Shown: positions 43,644 to 51,154, counted from the first letter of the stretch. The stretch: 64,000 nt of DNA from Paenibacillus oleatilyticus (GCF_018998565.1 NZ_JAHNZO010000035.1:1-64000); one strand, 5' to 3'. Notes: generated by a model not told the origin, from the letters alone. A program made the numbers and translations.

Positions 43644-43817
43644 ATGAGCAGAAACGTTGCCCTTGATATTCGTATCACTATGAAGCAGCTTGGGATTCAC
43701 CCTGATAAAATCAACCGTTTTTTGGACGAGATTAAGGGTTGTCCGGAGCGTAATCATCCGGTCCGGGAGCAGCCCTCTGCCCAATTGTCCGTATCGCCCA
43801 GCCGCACGAAACCATGA
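43644..43817 (+). CDS. small SinI-like protein A
   Basis: 57 aa; AGGAGAG lies 10 bases before the ATG. Sequence starts MSRNVALDIRITMKQLGIHP and continues DKINRFLDEIK before a polar, proline-rich tail. The core L-D-I-R-x6-QLG-[IML]-[HN]-P is shared with small proteins at 45087 and 50823. GIHPDKINRFL recalls the SinI/SinR oligomerisation helix (GI/VS-x-x-x-[IF]-R-x-[FY]-L). I infer a partner or antagonist of the SinR homologue 0.8 kb away; no experiment supports this here. Divergent from XRE paralogue 1. Confidence 0.7.
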   Translation: MSRNVALDIRITMKQLGIHPDKINRFLDEIKGCPERNHPVREQPSAQLSVSPSRTKP

Positions 43818-43891
43818 TAAAGGTGCCGCCGGGAACCGTGCAGGACGCCCAATTGTCCATTATTGCCATTGCGGGGCGCATGTATACCTGA
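43814..43891 (+). CDS. possible 25-aa coupled peptide downstream of small gene A
   Basis: ATG 43814 overlaps the stop of gene A (ATGA). The product MIKVPPGTVQDAQLSIIAIA... resembles the tail of small protein B (LPPDGTVPPDEAAL) and shares AQLS, and the 12 bases GCCCAATTGTCC, with gene A. It may be a coupled peptide or the leftover 3' half of another family member. No separate ribosome site is visible. Confidence 0.3.
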   Translation: MIKVPPGTVQDAQLSIIAIAGRMYT

Positions 43892-43951
43892 TTTGATGGA
43901 AATGAGGATCGAGCTAGGCTGCTTGCTTAACAGGAGGGGAGGCTCGCAGCG

Positions 43952-44323
43952 TTATCTGAGCGATCTTTCGGCCCTTACGAAGGCGATGAACCGCTTCGCC
44001 TCGTCAAAAGTCAGTTTCATGCCGTCTACGGTTAAGGAGAATCGGTCGATAATCTTTTCGTCGGACAGCTCCAGACTATCTACGAAAGCCCGTACTTCCG
44101 GCTCCAGTACGACTCTTGGGTCCTCGGTTCTTCCCAATAAGTAATCGATGGATACCTTGAAAAAATCTGCAATTTTGACCACGGTTTCGTAGTCCGGCTC
44201 CCTGCGGTTTTTCTCGTAATGAGAGAGCGAAGCGCGCGAAATGTTGATTTTACTGGAAAGCTCTTCCTGAGTGAGCGCATGCTTTTCGCGGAGCAGAGCG
44301 ATTTTATCCCCGATTCTAACCAT
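43952..44323 (-). CDS. XRE-family regulator (paralogue 2 of the regulator island)
   Basis: 123 aa from ATG 44323, 8 bases after GGAGGG; two ATGs further up are too close to or before this site. The architecture equals that of paralogue 1: IALLREKHALTQEELSSKIN, ISRASLSHYEKNRREPDYE, FFKVSIDYLLGRTEDP, VRAFVDSLELSDEKII and DEAKRFIAFVRAERS. The identical recognition segment predicts the same DNA target. It is divergent from sinR, with dyads between. Likely autoregulation and control of sinR. Confidence 0.88.
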   Translation of the reverse strand: MVRIGDKIALLREKHALTQEELSSKINISRASLSHYEKNRREPDYETVVKIADFFKVSIDYLLGRTEDPRVVLEPEVRAFVDSLELSDEKIIDRFSLTVDGMKLTFDEAKRFIAFVRAERSLR

Positions 44324-44407
44324 TTCCATTTCCCTCCAAAACATTGCCGATGTACTAGTCTCGGTATCACTTTTGTCGAAATCTGTTGAATTCAAGCTTG
44401 ACTAGAT

Positions 44408-44422
44408 TATACATTACGTAGC
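44408..44422. promoter_or_regulatory. GATAC-N5-GTATC-like dyad, site 8
   Basis: TATACATTACGTAGC, two mismatches, 85 bp upstream of the second xre gene. Nearly the same 30-base context as site 5. Confidence 0.4.
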
Positions 44423-44497
44423 AAAGTTTGTGAAGAACCATATTTCAAAAAAAAGTGGCGGTCAATAGGCAAAAAATAATAAAATTTTTTAAATAAA

Positions 44498-44534
44498 GAT
44501 ACAAAACGTATCAAAATATGATACAATTAGTATG
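44498..44534 (+). promoter_or_regulatory. sinR promoter with paired dyads, sites 9 and 10
   Basis: GATACAAAACGTATC (44498-44512) is perfectly symmetric in its arms; GATACAATTAGTATG (44520-44534) has one mismatch and overlaps an extended -10 TGA-TACAAT (44522-44527). Centres are 22 bp apart, two helical turns, suiting cooperative binding. sinR starts at 44592 with a strong AAGGAGG. Confidence 0.65.
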
Positions 44535-44591
44535 AATATAGAACTAGAACTATAAAACTCGGCCTTCGGGAAAATTAAGGAGGAATTAATC

Positions 44592-44933
44592 ATGATCGGG
44601 GCACGAATTCAGTCCCTTCGACATCAAAAACGTATGTCGCTTACGGAGCTTGCAGCCCGCGCCGGCGTCGCCAAGTCTTATTTGAGTTCAATCGAAAGGG
44701 ATTTGCAATCAAATCCGTCCATCCAGTTTCTGCGGAAGCTCGCGCCCGTACTCGGCGTAAACGTACAAACGCTTATTTTGCACGATCAGGGGGACAAGCC
44801 CGAGACGCTGGACCAGGAATGGGTTCAATTGATTCAGGAGCTGAACGAGCTCGGCCTGAACAAAGAGTCGCTTCGCAAAATCGTCGTACAGCTGAAGATG
44901 AGACAAACGGTGACTTACGACCAGGCCCAGTGA
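44592..44933 (+). CDS. sinR: SinR homologue, XRE-type master regulator of biofilm genes
   Basis: 113 aa; AAGGAGG is 8 bases before the ATG. MIGARIQSLRHQKRMSLTEL, GVAKSYLSSIERDLQSNPSI and QFLRKLAPVLGVNVQTLI match B. subtilis SinR closely in both DNA-binding domain and length. The C-terminal helix pair DQEWVQLIQELNELGLNKESLRKI corresponds to the SinR/SinI interaction domain. In Bacillus, SinR represses EPS and matrix genes and is inhibited by SinI. Here no canonical sinI is adjacent; small genes A and B flank it instead. It lies 1.9 kb past the EPS operon. Confidence 0.88.
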   Translation: MIGARIQSLRHQKRMSLTELAARAGVAKSYLSSIERDLQSNPSIQFLRKLAPVLGVNVQTLILHDQGDKPETLDQEWVQLIQELNELGLNKESLRKIVVQLKMRQTVTYDQAQ

Positions 44934-45086
44934 CAAAATATACCATAAATGCGCCTATTGTCGTGATTTGACAGACCCGCTAAAAAATTCTTTAGTGTCG
45001 ATAAAATAGCCAATTTAGACTATCAAAAATGAGGAACATTCCGTTACAATACAGAAATAGAACAAGGGAGACCCGGAGGATAACCA

Positions 45087-45260
45087 TTGGAGAGAGAGGT
45101 AGCTATGGACAAAACCATATTGCTCGATATTCGAGATATGCTGCGTCAGTTAGGCATGAATCCGATGAAAGCCATGGAGTTTTTGACCATTGAGGAGATC
45201 ATTCTTCCGCCCGACGGGACAGTCCCGCCGGACGAGGCCGCTCTCTTAACCGGCGATTAG
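45087..45260 (+). CDS. small SinI-like protein B
   Basis: 57 aa from TTG 45087 behind GGAGG (45076-45080 region); the opening MEREVAM then mirrors MERIEM of small protein C. An ATG at 45105 (51 aa) is the alternative. Core LLDIRDMLRQLGMNP, then MKAMEFLTIEE and an acidic proline-rich tail. It follows sinR in the same direction by 153 bp and could be read from the same transcript. The region between holds a TTACAATAC stretch reminiscent of half a dyad. Role inferred as for small protein A. Confidence 0.7.
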   Translation: MEREVAMDKTILLDIRDMLRQLGMNPMKAMEFLTIEEIILPPDGTVPPDEAALLTGD

Positions 45261-45326
45261 CCCCGCCTCAGGGTACGATGTTCTGCTGCCTCGCCTCTGC
45301 CAAGCCCACCGTTTGTTCGCGTTCTT

Positions 45327-45893
45327 TCAGCCGAGAGGTAAAGAGGCGACACGCTCGTACATCGGACGTCTGCCCAAGCGGCTGCGATAAAGCACGGTTT
45401 CCTCGACCCGCCAAGGCGTCTGCCATTCGTCCGGCAGCGCAACGTCCAGCATTGCGGCATGGCTTCCGGCCGGACCTGTAAATTTTCTTGCCAGCGTCAA
45501 ATGCGGTTTATACGGACAGTTTTCCGCAGCGAACCCCAGCGGCTCCATCGCGTCCACGATCCGGCGTTGAAGCTGTCCTAATTTTTCCACTTCTCCCTGC
45601 ACCCCGGCCCACAGCACTGACGGGGCGTTCGGTTTGCCGAACACTCCCAAGCCTTGAAAATGAAGCGAAAAGGGAGCCGTGTCCTTAACCGCTTGTGCGA
45701 TCGCCTGTGCGATTCGTTCGGTCCGGTCCCGTGCGACGTCGCCCAGAAACTGCAAAGTAAGATGCAAATCCTGAGGATGGACCCATTTGGCGAAGCTGAA
45801 CCGGTCCTTTAGTCGCAGGACCCAGGACTCGGCGGAGGAGATCACGGACGGCGGAGCAGGAACGGCGACGAACAGGCGGTCGGACGGTTCCAT
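45327..45893 (-). CDS. thpR: RNA 2',3'-cyclic phosphodiesterase (LigT/ThpR family)
   Basis: 188 aa from ATG 45893 behind AAAGGAG; a longer in-frame start at 45950 has no such site. Two HxTx motifs, HLTLQFLG (H44) and HLTLARKF in the second half, form the 2H phosphoesterase active site. Members open 2',3'-cyclic phosphates on RNA ends or act as 2'-5' RNA ligase in vitro. Cytosolic single gene. Confidence 0.88.
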   Translation of the reverse strand: MEPSDRLFVAVPAPPSVISSAESWVLRLKDRFSFAKWVHPQDLHLTLQFLGDVARDRTERIAQAIAQAVKDTAPFSLHFQGLGVFGKPNAPSVLWAGVQGEVEKLGQLQRRIVDAMEPLGFAAENCPYKPHLTLARKFTGPAGSHAAMLDVALPDEWQTPWRVEETVLYRSRLGRRPMYERVASLPLG

Positions 45894-45998
45894 ACGAGAC
45901 TTCTCTCCTTTCGGATGTTCATGAAACTTACACTTGATGCGGCAATGCAACCTTTGCTATCATAACCATATCATATGAAAAGCGAAGGGGTTTTAAAC

Positions 45999-47087
45999 AT
46001 GTCCAAGCGCGCGTACAACTTCAATCCCGGCCCGGCTGCGCTCCCGCTCGAAGTGCTGCAGAAAGCCCAAGAAACGTTCGTCGATTACAACGGCATCGGC
46101 ATGTCGCTGACGGAGATCTCCCACCGCAGCAAGGAATATGAAGCGCTGAACCGTGAAACCCAAGAGCTGATGCTTGAACTGCTCGGTTTGTCGTCCGGCT
46201 ATCAGGTGTTGTTTTTGGGCGGTGGCGCCAGCATGCAATTTTCCATGATTCCGCTCAACTTCCTGAAGCCTGGCAAGGTCGGGAGCTACCTCGTAACGGG
46301 CAGCTTTTCCGAGAAGGCGTATCAGGATGCCAAAATTGTCGGGGAAGCGGTCGTCGCCGCCTCCAATAAAGAAACGAACTGGAGAAGCCTGCCGAAAGCA
46401 GGAGATATTCGGATCGATCCGAACTCCGCTTACGTGCATATGACAACGAACAATACGATCGAAGGCTCGCAATGGTCCGATATTCCGGAAACCGGAGACA
46501 TTCCGCTGATTGGCGATATGACCAGCGGCATCTTGAGCCGTCCGATCGATGCCCATAAATTTGCGATGATCTATGCAGGGGCGCAAAAAAACCTTGGTCC
46601 TGCCGGCGTAACCGTTGCGGTTATCCGCGACGATCTGCTCCAGGAAGAACCGAAGCATGTTCCTGTCATGCTGCGTTATACGACGCATGCCAAAAATCAG
46701 TCGCTGTATAACACGCCTCCCGTACATTCGATCTATGTCGTTAACCTGATGCTGAAATGGGTGAAGGAGAACGGCGGGGTAGAGGCGATGGAGAAGCAGA
46801 ACGTCGCCAAGACGAAGCTGCTCTACGATGTCATCGATGCATCGGGCGGATTCTATACCGGAAACATTGCCCCGGACAGCCGTTCGATCATGAACGTTAC
46901 GTTCCGCCTGCCGAGCGAAGAGCTGGAGAAAGCCTTCGTCAAGGAATCGGAGAAGAACAACTTCATCGGTCTGGCCGGTCACCGCAGCGTAGGGGGTATT
47001 CGCGCTTCCGCTTACAATGCGGTTCCTTACGAAGCTTGTGCGGCGCTGGCCGAATTTATGGTTGATTTCCAAAAACGCAACGGGTAA
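45999..47087 (+). CDS. serC: phosphoserine aminotransferase
   Basis: 362 aa from ATG 45999 (AAGGGG upstream); an ATG 8 codons earlier lacks the typical start. YNFNPGPAALPLEVL, LFLGGGASMQFSMIPLNFL, and the PLP lysine in YAGAQKNLGPAG, then GHRSVGGIRASAYNAVP at the C-terminus. Converts 3-phosphohydroxypyruvate and glutamate to phosphoserine in serine synthesis. A single housekeeping gene with its own terminator. Confidence 0.96.
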   Translation: MSKRAYNFNPGPAALPLEVLQKAQETFVDYNGIGMSLTEISHRSKEYEALNRETQELMLELLGLSSGYQVLFLGGGASMQFSMIPLNFLKPGKVGSYLVTGSFSEKAYQDAKIVGEAVVAASNKETNWRSLPKAGDIRIDPNSAYVHMTTNNTIEGSQWSDIPETGDIPLIGDMTSGILSRPIDAHKFAMIYAGAQKNLGPAGVTVAVIRDDLLQEEPKHVPVMLRYTTHAKNQSLYNTPPVHSIYVVNLMLKWVKENGGVEAMEKQNVAKTKLLYDVIDASGGFYTGNIAPDSRSIMNVTFRLPSEELEKAFVKESEKNNFIGLAGHRSVGGIRASAYNAVPYEACAALAEFMVDFQKRNG

Positions 47088-47100
47088 TCGGACCCGTCCG

Positions 47101-47143
47101 GCAGCTTTCGCCACGGCATGAAGCCGAGCGAAGGCTGCTTTTT
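47101..47143 (+). terminator. serC terminator
   Basis: GCAGCTTTCGC pairs with GCGAAGGCTGC (one G-T pair) and is followed by TTTTT. Confidence 0.85.
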
Positions 47144-47205
47144 GTACGGCGCCGAATATGACAAGAACGCCGCGGCAAGCTGCGCGGCGCTCGTTGTATC
47201 GGATA

Positions 47206-47922
47206 TTAGGCGTAAGATTCTTTCATGGCGGGCTCGGCCAATTTGTAACCGACGTTGCGGATGGTTACGATATATTCAGGGTTACGGGCGTTGGTCTCGA
47301 TCTTGTCGCGCAAATGGCTGATATGCACGTCGACGATCCGCGTATCGCCAAGGAAATGATAATCCCAGACGCCGTGCAGCAGCTGCTGGCGGCTGAGCAC
47401 TTTGCCGCGGTGCTTGCACAGGAAGAGCAGCAGATCGAATTCTTTGGGCGTCAGCTCGATCGGCTGGCCCTTGACCTTCACTTCCCGCTGATCGGGCTGA
47501 ATGACGATCTGACCGATGGAGACCGGCGTGTTCGGACTTGTGGAAGGCAGGGTCTGGATGCGGCGCAGGATCGCTTGAATCCGCGAGATCAGCTCTTGCG
47601 GGCTGAAAGGCTTCGTCATGTAATCGTCGGCACCGTTATCGAGCCCGGCGATTTTGTCGGACAAGTCCTGCATCGCCGTCAGCATAATGATCGGCACGAG
47701 ATTGTTCTGGCCGCGCAGCTTGCGGCACACTTGAATGCCGTCCATCTTGGGCAGCATCAGGTCAAGCACGATCAGATCGGGGCGGAAATGCTGAATCGCC
47801 TGGAATACCGCTTCACCGTCATAGACGCAGTGCACTTCGAAGCCGACCAGCTTCAGGTTGAATTCTATGAGCATCGAAATTGAAGGTTCGTCGTCAACGA
47901 CAAGAATTTTCTTCTTCATCAT
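47206..47922 (-). CDS. OmpR/PhoB-family response regulator (orphan)
   Basis: 238 aa from the ATG at 47922, behind AAAGGAG. Receiver domain with acidic pocket DDE (10-12), phospho-acceptor D54 in IVLDLMLPKMDG and K in MTKPFSPQEL; C-terminal winged helix with LTPKEFDLLLFLCKHRGKVLSRQQLL and RIVDVHISHLRDKIE. It is close to PhoP/PhoB-type regulators. No sensor kinase gene lies next to it, so its partner is elsewhere. A GC hairpin at 47169-47188 may end its transcript. Confidence 0.92.
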   Translation of the reverse strand: MMKKKILVVDDEPSISMLIEFNLKLVGFEVHCVYDGEAVFQAIQHFRPDLIVLDLMLPKMDGIQVCRKLRGQNNLVPIIMLTAMQDLSDKIAGLDNGADDYMTKPFSPQELISRIQAILRRIQTLPSTSPNTPVSIGQIVIQPDQREVKVKGQPIELTPKEFDLLLFLCKHRGKVLSRQQLLHGVWDYHFLGDTRIVDVHISHLRDKIETNARNPEYIVTIRNVGYKLAEPAMKESYA

Positions 47923-48047
47923 TTCGGATAGTCTCCTTTGTAGTCGCTTGGATAAGTTCATTATCTCAGAGCACTATCATCTTCGTATTAAGAAAAGGTA
48001 AAACGTATGTAAAATTAATGAGGCATACAGGAGGAAAACGGAGCAGC

Positions 48048-48512
48048 ATGGCTTTTCATATCGTACTGGTAGAGCCGGAAATTCCGGCCAATACGGGGAA
48101 TATCTCCAGAACGTGCGCCGCGACCGGCACTTGGCTGCACTTGGTTCGTCCGCTAGGCTTCAATACCGACGACCGGACCCTCAAGCGTGCGGGACTGGAC
48201 TATTGGCACGCCGTCAAGCTGGAGTATCACGATTCGTTTCAGGAAGTGAAGGACAAATACAAGGACGGCCGCTTCTTTTTTGCCACGACCAAGGCCTCTA
48301 AAGTTTACACGGATTTGACATTTCAAGATGGCGATTTTCTGGTCTTCGGCAAAGAGACGAAAGGGCTTGCCCCGGAGATTTTAGCCGAGCACCCGGATTC
48401 GCTTATGCGGCTGCCGATGACGGACGCTGTTCGTTCGCTGAACTTGTCCAATGCCGCGGCGATCGTTCTGTTTGAAGCGCTCCGGCAGACCGGATTTCCA
48501 GAATTGTCCTGA
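48048..48512 (+). CDS. trmL: tRNA (cytidine(34)-2'-O)-methyltransferase
   Basis: 154 aa from ATG 48048; GGAGG lies 13 bases upstream, a little far, and an in-frame ATG at 48018 is possible. SPOUT-fold motifs: EPEIPANTGNISRTCAATG, FGKETKGLAPEIL and MTDAVRSLNLSNAAAIVLFE, the knotted SAM site. TrmL methylates the wobble ribose of tRNA-Leu in the cytosol. Length is typical. Confidence 0.93.
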   Translation: MAFHIVLVEPEIPANTGNISRTCAATGTWLHLVRPLGFNTDDRTLKRAGLDYWHAVKLEYHDSFQEVKDKYKDGRFFFATTKASKVYTDLTFQDGDFLVFGKETKGLAPEILAEHPDSLMRLPMTDAVRSLNLSNAAAIVLFEALRQTGFPELS

Positions 48513-48648
48513 AACCTGCCCATTCGTTACGAAAATGCGACACTCATAGAAATCAACGGAGAAAACTCGCAATTATGGGAAGGAATTTTAACATCAGCGT
48601 CGAACTATATGGAGGGCAAGCGTAATCGTGCGAAAGTGAGGTGAATTG

Positions 48649-48900
48649 ATGATGAAACCGGCAGGAGTAGTAAGAAAAGTCGACCAGCTCGGCAGAATTG
48701 TACTCCCGAAATCGCTGCGCAAAAGATACCAAATGAACGAAGGCGATCCTGTTGAAATATTGGTAAGCGGTGATCATATCATTCTGGAGAGGTATCGTCC
48801 CCGCTGCGTATTTTGCGGCTCAATGGAGCAAGTGAGTGATTTCAAGGAAAGACACATCTGCGCCGAATGTCTGGTCGAGATGCATCAGTTAAAAGGGTAA
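48649..48900 (+). CDS. AbrB-family transition-state regulator with C-terminal zinc ribbon
   Basis: 83 aa; GTGAGGTG is followed by TTG ATG ATG, so the start may be 48646, 48649 or 48652. The N-terminal swapped-hairpin barrel (GVVRKVDQLGRIVLPKSLRK, GDPVEILVSGDHIIL) is the AbrB/Abh/SpoVT DNA-binding domain. The C-terminal part has CVFCGS...HICAECL, a CxxC pair set that likely binds zinc. In Bacillus, AbrB proteins repress stationary-phase and biofilm genes, so this may feed the same programme as sinR 4 kb away; that link is inference. Confidence 0.88.
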   Translation: MMKPAGVVRKVDQLGRIVLPKSLRKRYQMNEGDPVEILVSGDHIILERYRPRCVFCGSMEQVSDFKERHICAECLVEMHQLKG

Positions 48901-48935
48901 TTCGCGCGGCTGCGCAGGGTTAGCCCGCAAATGGC

Positions 48936-48983
48936 AAAGCACGGTCGGATCGTTCCGTAAAAGGACGCCGGCCGTGCTTTTTT
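48936..48983 (+). terminator. terminator after the abrB-type gene
   Basis: AAAGCACGG-CGG pairs with CCG-CCGTGCTTT around a loop, followed by six T. Confidence 0.82.
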
Positions 48984-48999
48984 GTCTGCTGGAAGCCGT

Positions 49000-50574
49000 T
49001 TAAAGCTTTTCCTCCGCCGGGGGCGCGGACAGGCTGTTTCTTTTTTTACGGACCCACTTGCGCAGCTCTTTGGTGTTGCCGTTTTTCTGATAAATGGCGA
49101 TCAACCGGTCATAATACAAGGTTTCGTCCGCCAAGCCGTGCTGCAACCCGCTAAGCAGGAATGGAATGGCTTGGCTGCTTTTTCCGGTCAGCGTGCAGTA
49201 ATCGGCCGCCCATAAGGTGATGCCTTCCCATAGCTGCTCGACTTTTTCTTTCAACGATAAGGCAAAAGGATCGTAGCATCCCGGCATGAGCTTGCCGCTG
49301 AGCCGGCTAAGCAAATCTTCGCACAGCCCGTATTTCACCTCGCTATCCTGCTCTGCGGCGACCTGCTGCAGATCGTTCAGAAATTCCATTAAATCGCAAT
49401 CGACAAGATAATGAAGCTTGACGACATCTCTTCCGATCGTCAGGCACGGCTTGTCCGTATCATTCGTCTCCAGCAGCTTGGAGAAATGACTCAAGTAGAC
49501 GCGCAAATTCCGCATCGCATTCGGATGCTCGACTTCCGGGAAGAGAGCTTCGCACAGCTGCTCCCGCGTAGCGGTGGGATGAAAGGCCAGATAGATCAGC
49601 AGGCTTTTGGCGTACCGGGTATTCCAGCCGCCCGTTACGATCCGGTCGTTCAGCCAGACTTCGAACTTGCCCAAGCAGCGGATGCGTATCCGGTTTCCGT
49701 CCCATTGCTCGTAGCCCTGTTTGGTCAATTGCTGCACGTGCTGCCGCAGCTCGCGGTTGATGGCGTTATTCCGTTGCCCGGGTAGCGGCTTGCGGCTAAA
49801 GGCATCGATCCAGTCGGCCGCATAAATCGGCTGATCGACGAACACCAGGCTCGAGGCGTCGGGGACGACCAAGAAGCCCGTCGACTCCAGCTGCGCATGC
49901 GTCAGACCGGCCAGCGCCGGCGTGAAGACAGGGTCCTGCTCGCCGGAGAGCAGCAGTATAGGCTTTTGGAGGACGAGATAATCTTTCGGAAATAGGGGCT
50001 TCATCGCCAGCTCCACCATTTGAACATAAGTGGGGGGATGGACCCGTTCAAAGGCTTGCACGATTCGCTGCGTCAAGACCGCATCCGTGTGCTTGACGGA
50101 CATGCGCTTCGCCATCGCTTCCCCAAGCGTCTGACGTGCTGCTTTCTTGGCAAGGGAAACACGCAGCTTGTATTCTTTATGAAGCGAGGCAAGCGGAAGG
50201 TGGGCAAATGGCGAGATCAGGATGAGGCTTTCAACCATCGAGCCGTACGCCGATGCGAACTGAACGGCGAGGTGCGCCCCGAAGTCGTGACCCAGCAGGG
50301 TGACACGGTCTAATCGCAGCGAACGCAGCAGAGCATGGAGTTCTCCGGTCAGCAGCTCCCAAGAAATGTCCGGGTGTCCTTCGCTGCTTTGTCCGTGGCC
50401 TCTTAAATCGTACAAGAGGACGGAATAGCGCCATTCGAGAAGCGGGACAATGGACTGCCAGAAGGTAGAGTTCAATCCGGCGCCGTGGATCATAACCAAA
50501 GTTTTCGCTCCCTTGGCGGGGCATTCGTAATGCTCGTAATACATCAGAGAATCGGCGGAAATGAAAAACGACAT
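49000..50574 (-). CDS. alpha/beta-hydrolase fused to a SARP-type (BTAD) regulator
   Basis: 524 aa; GGGGGA lies before the ATG. Residues 1-260 are an alpha/beta-hydrolase: oxyanion HGAG (30-33), DLRGHG, GHDFG with D97 at the nucleophile position, and acid D214. The position of the catalytic histidine (normally GH in PGAGHLVF-type loops) reads ASS (240-242), so the triad is incomplete. Residues 295-505 are a SARP-like DNA-binding domain (IRCLGKFEVWLND, SLLIYLAFHPTATREQLCEALFP, RVYLSHFSKLL) plus a helical BTAD part. I infer a ligand-sensing pseudo-enzyme joined to a transcription activator. Divergent from small gene C. Confidence 0.8.
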   Translation of the reverse strand: MSFFISADSLMYYEHYECPAKGAKTLVMIHGAGLNSTFWQSIVPLLEWRYSVLLYDLRGHGQSSEGHPDISWELLTGELHALLRSLRLDRVTLLGHDFGAHLAVQFASAYGSMVESLILISPFAHLPLASLHKEYKLRVSLAKKAARQTLGEAMAKRMSVKHTDAVLTQRIVQAFERVHPPTYVQMVELAMKPLFPKDYLVLQKPILLLSGEQDPVFTPALAGLTHAQLESTGFLVVPDASSLVFVDQPIYAADWIDAFSRKPLPGQRNNAINRELRQHVQQLTKQGYEQWDGNRIRIRCLGKFEVWLNDRIVTGGWNTRYAKSLLIYLAFHPTATREQLCEALFPEVEHPNAMRNLRVYLSHFSKLLETNDTDKPCLTIGRDVVKLHYLVDCDLMEFLNDLQQVAAEQDSEVKYGLCEDLLSRLSGKLMPGCYDPFALSLKEKVEQLWEGITLWAADYCTLTGKSSQAIPFLLSGLQHGLADETLYYDRLIAIYQKNGNTKELRKWVRKKRNSLSAPPAEEKL

Positions 50575-50822
50575 AAGTCCAAAGTCCCCCTATGGGATTC
50601 AAATTTTCATTTAAATTAGTCTAATAGGACTAGGTCTTTGGATATTATATCAAATGTTTAGCCAAAATTTAATAAAGCTAGGGGAAAATTTATGAATTCT
50701 TTTGGTTTTGTAACCATTCTGTAACGCTCGCTGTGCTAGAATGCCAAGTAAGGAATGAATACACTCTTCGGTCAAGCTCATACAAAATCATACTAAAACC
50801 ATATAGAGGTGGACTTGTCAGG

Positions 50823-50993
50823 ATGGAGCGAATCGAAATGACTACTGGAGATGAAACCGTTATACATTTGGAGATCCGTGAAGTAATGAGGCAGCTTGGA
50901 CTCAATCCGCTCGATTGGCAAAAGTTCGGCAGCAGTCCGATCCCCCTTGACCAGACTTCGCAGCCCGATGCGGAGAATGAAGACACACGTTAG
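50823..50993 (+). CDS. small SinI-like protein C
   Basis: 56 aa from ATG 50823 with AGAGGTGG 10 bases upstream. MERIEMTTGDETVIH precedes the family core LEIREVMRQLGLNP, then LDWQKF and a polar tail. It stands alone between the hydrolase-SARP gene (divergent) and a dyad, 5.6 kb from sinR, so the family is not just a local tandem. A possible extended -10 TGC-TAGAAT lies at about 50745. Role unknown; inferred SinR/XRE partner as for A and B. Confidence 0.68.
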   Translation: MERIEMTTGDETVIHLEIREVMRQLGLNPLDWQKFGSSPIPLDQTSQPDAENEDTR

Positions 50994-51021
50994 CCGATGG
51001 TTCTATTTTTTTATAGTGATA

Positions 51022-51036
51022 GATACAAATTGTATC
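51022..51036. promoter_or_regulatory. GATAC-N5-GTATC dyad, site 11
   Basis: GATACAAATTGTATC, perfect arms, 28 bp after the stop of small gene C and 117 bp downstream of the end of a minus-strand microprotein gene. It does not sit on an obvious promoter; it might act on an antisense or distal transcript. The rest of 50994-51154 shows nothing else. Confidence 0.5.
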
Positions 51037-51154
51037 TGCGGAGTATGAAAACGGGTTGAAAGATGCCGGCCGCAAATGCAATCAGGTGCTGTAACGAACC
51101 TTGATTGATCCGGAAGCCGCATCTCTCAACCCGCAGGCGAAGGGAAGCGTATGA

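Noticed and set aside
45036..45055. Twelfth GATAC-type dyad before small gene B
   Set aside because: TTACAATAC resembles a left arm, but the right arm is not recognisable.
45993..47114. Long open frame on the minus strand across serC
   Set aside because: It is a mirror frame of the serC codon pattern and shows no protein family features.
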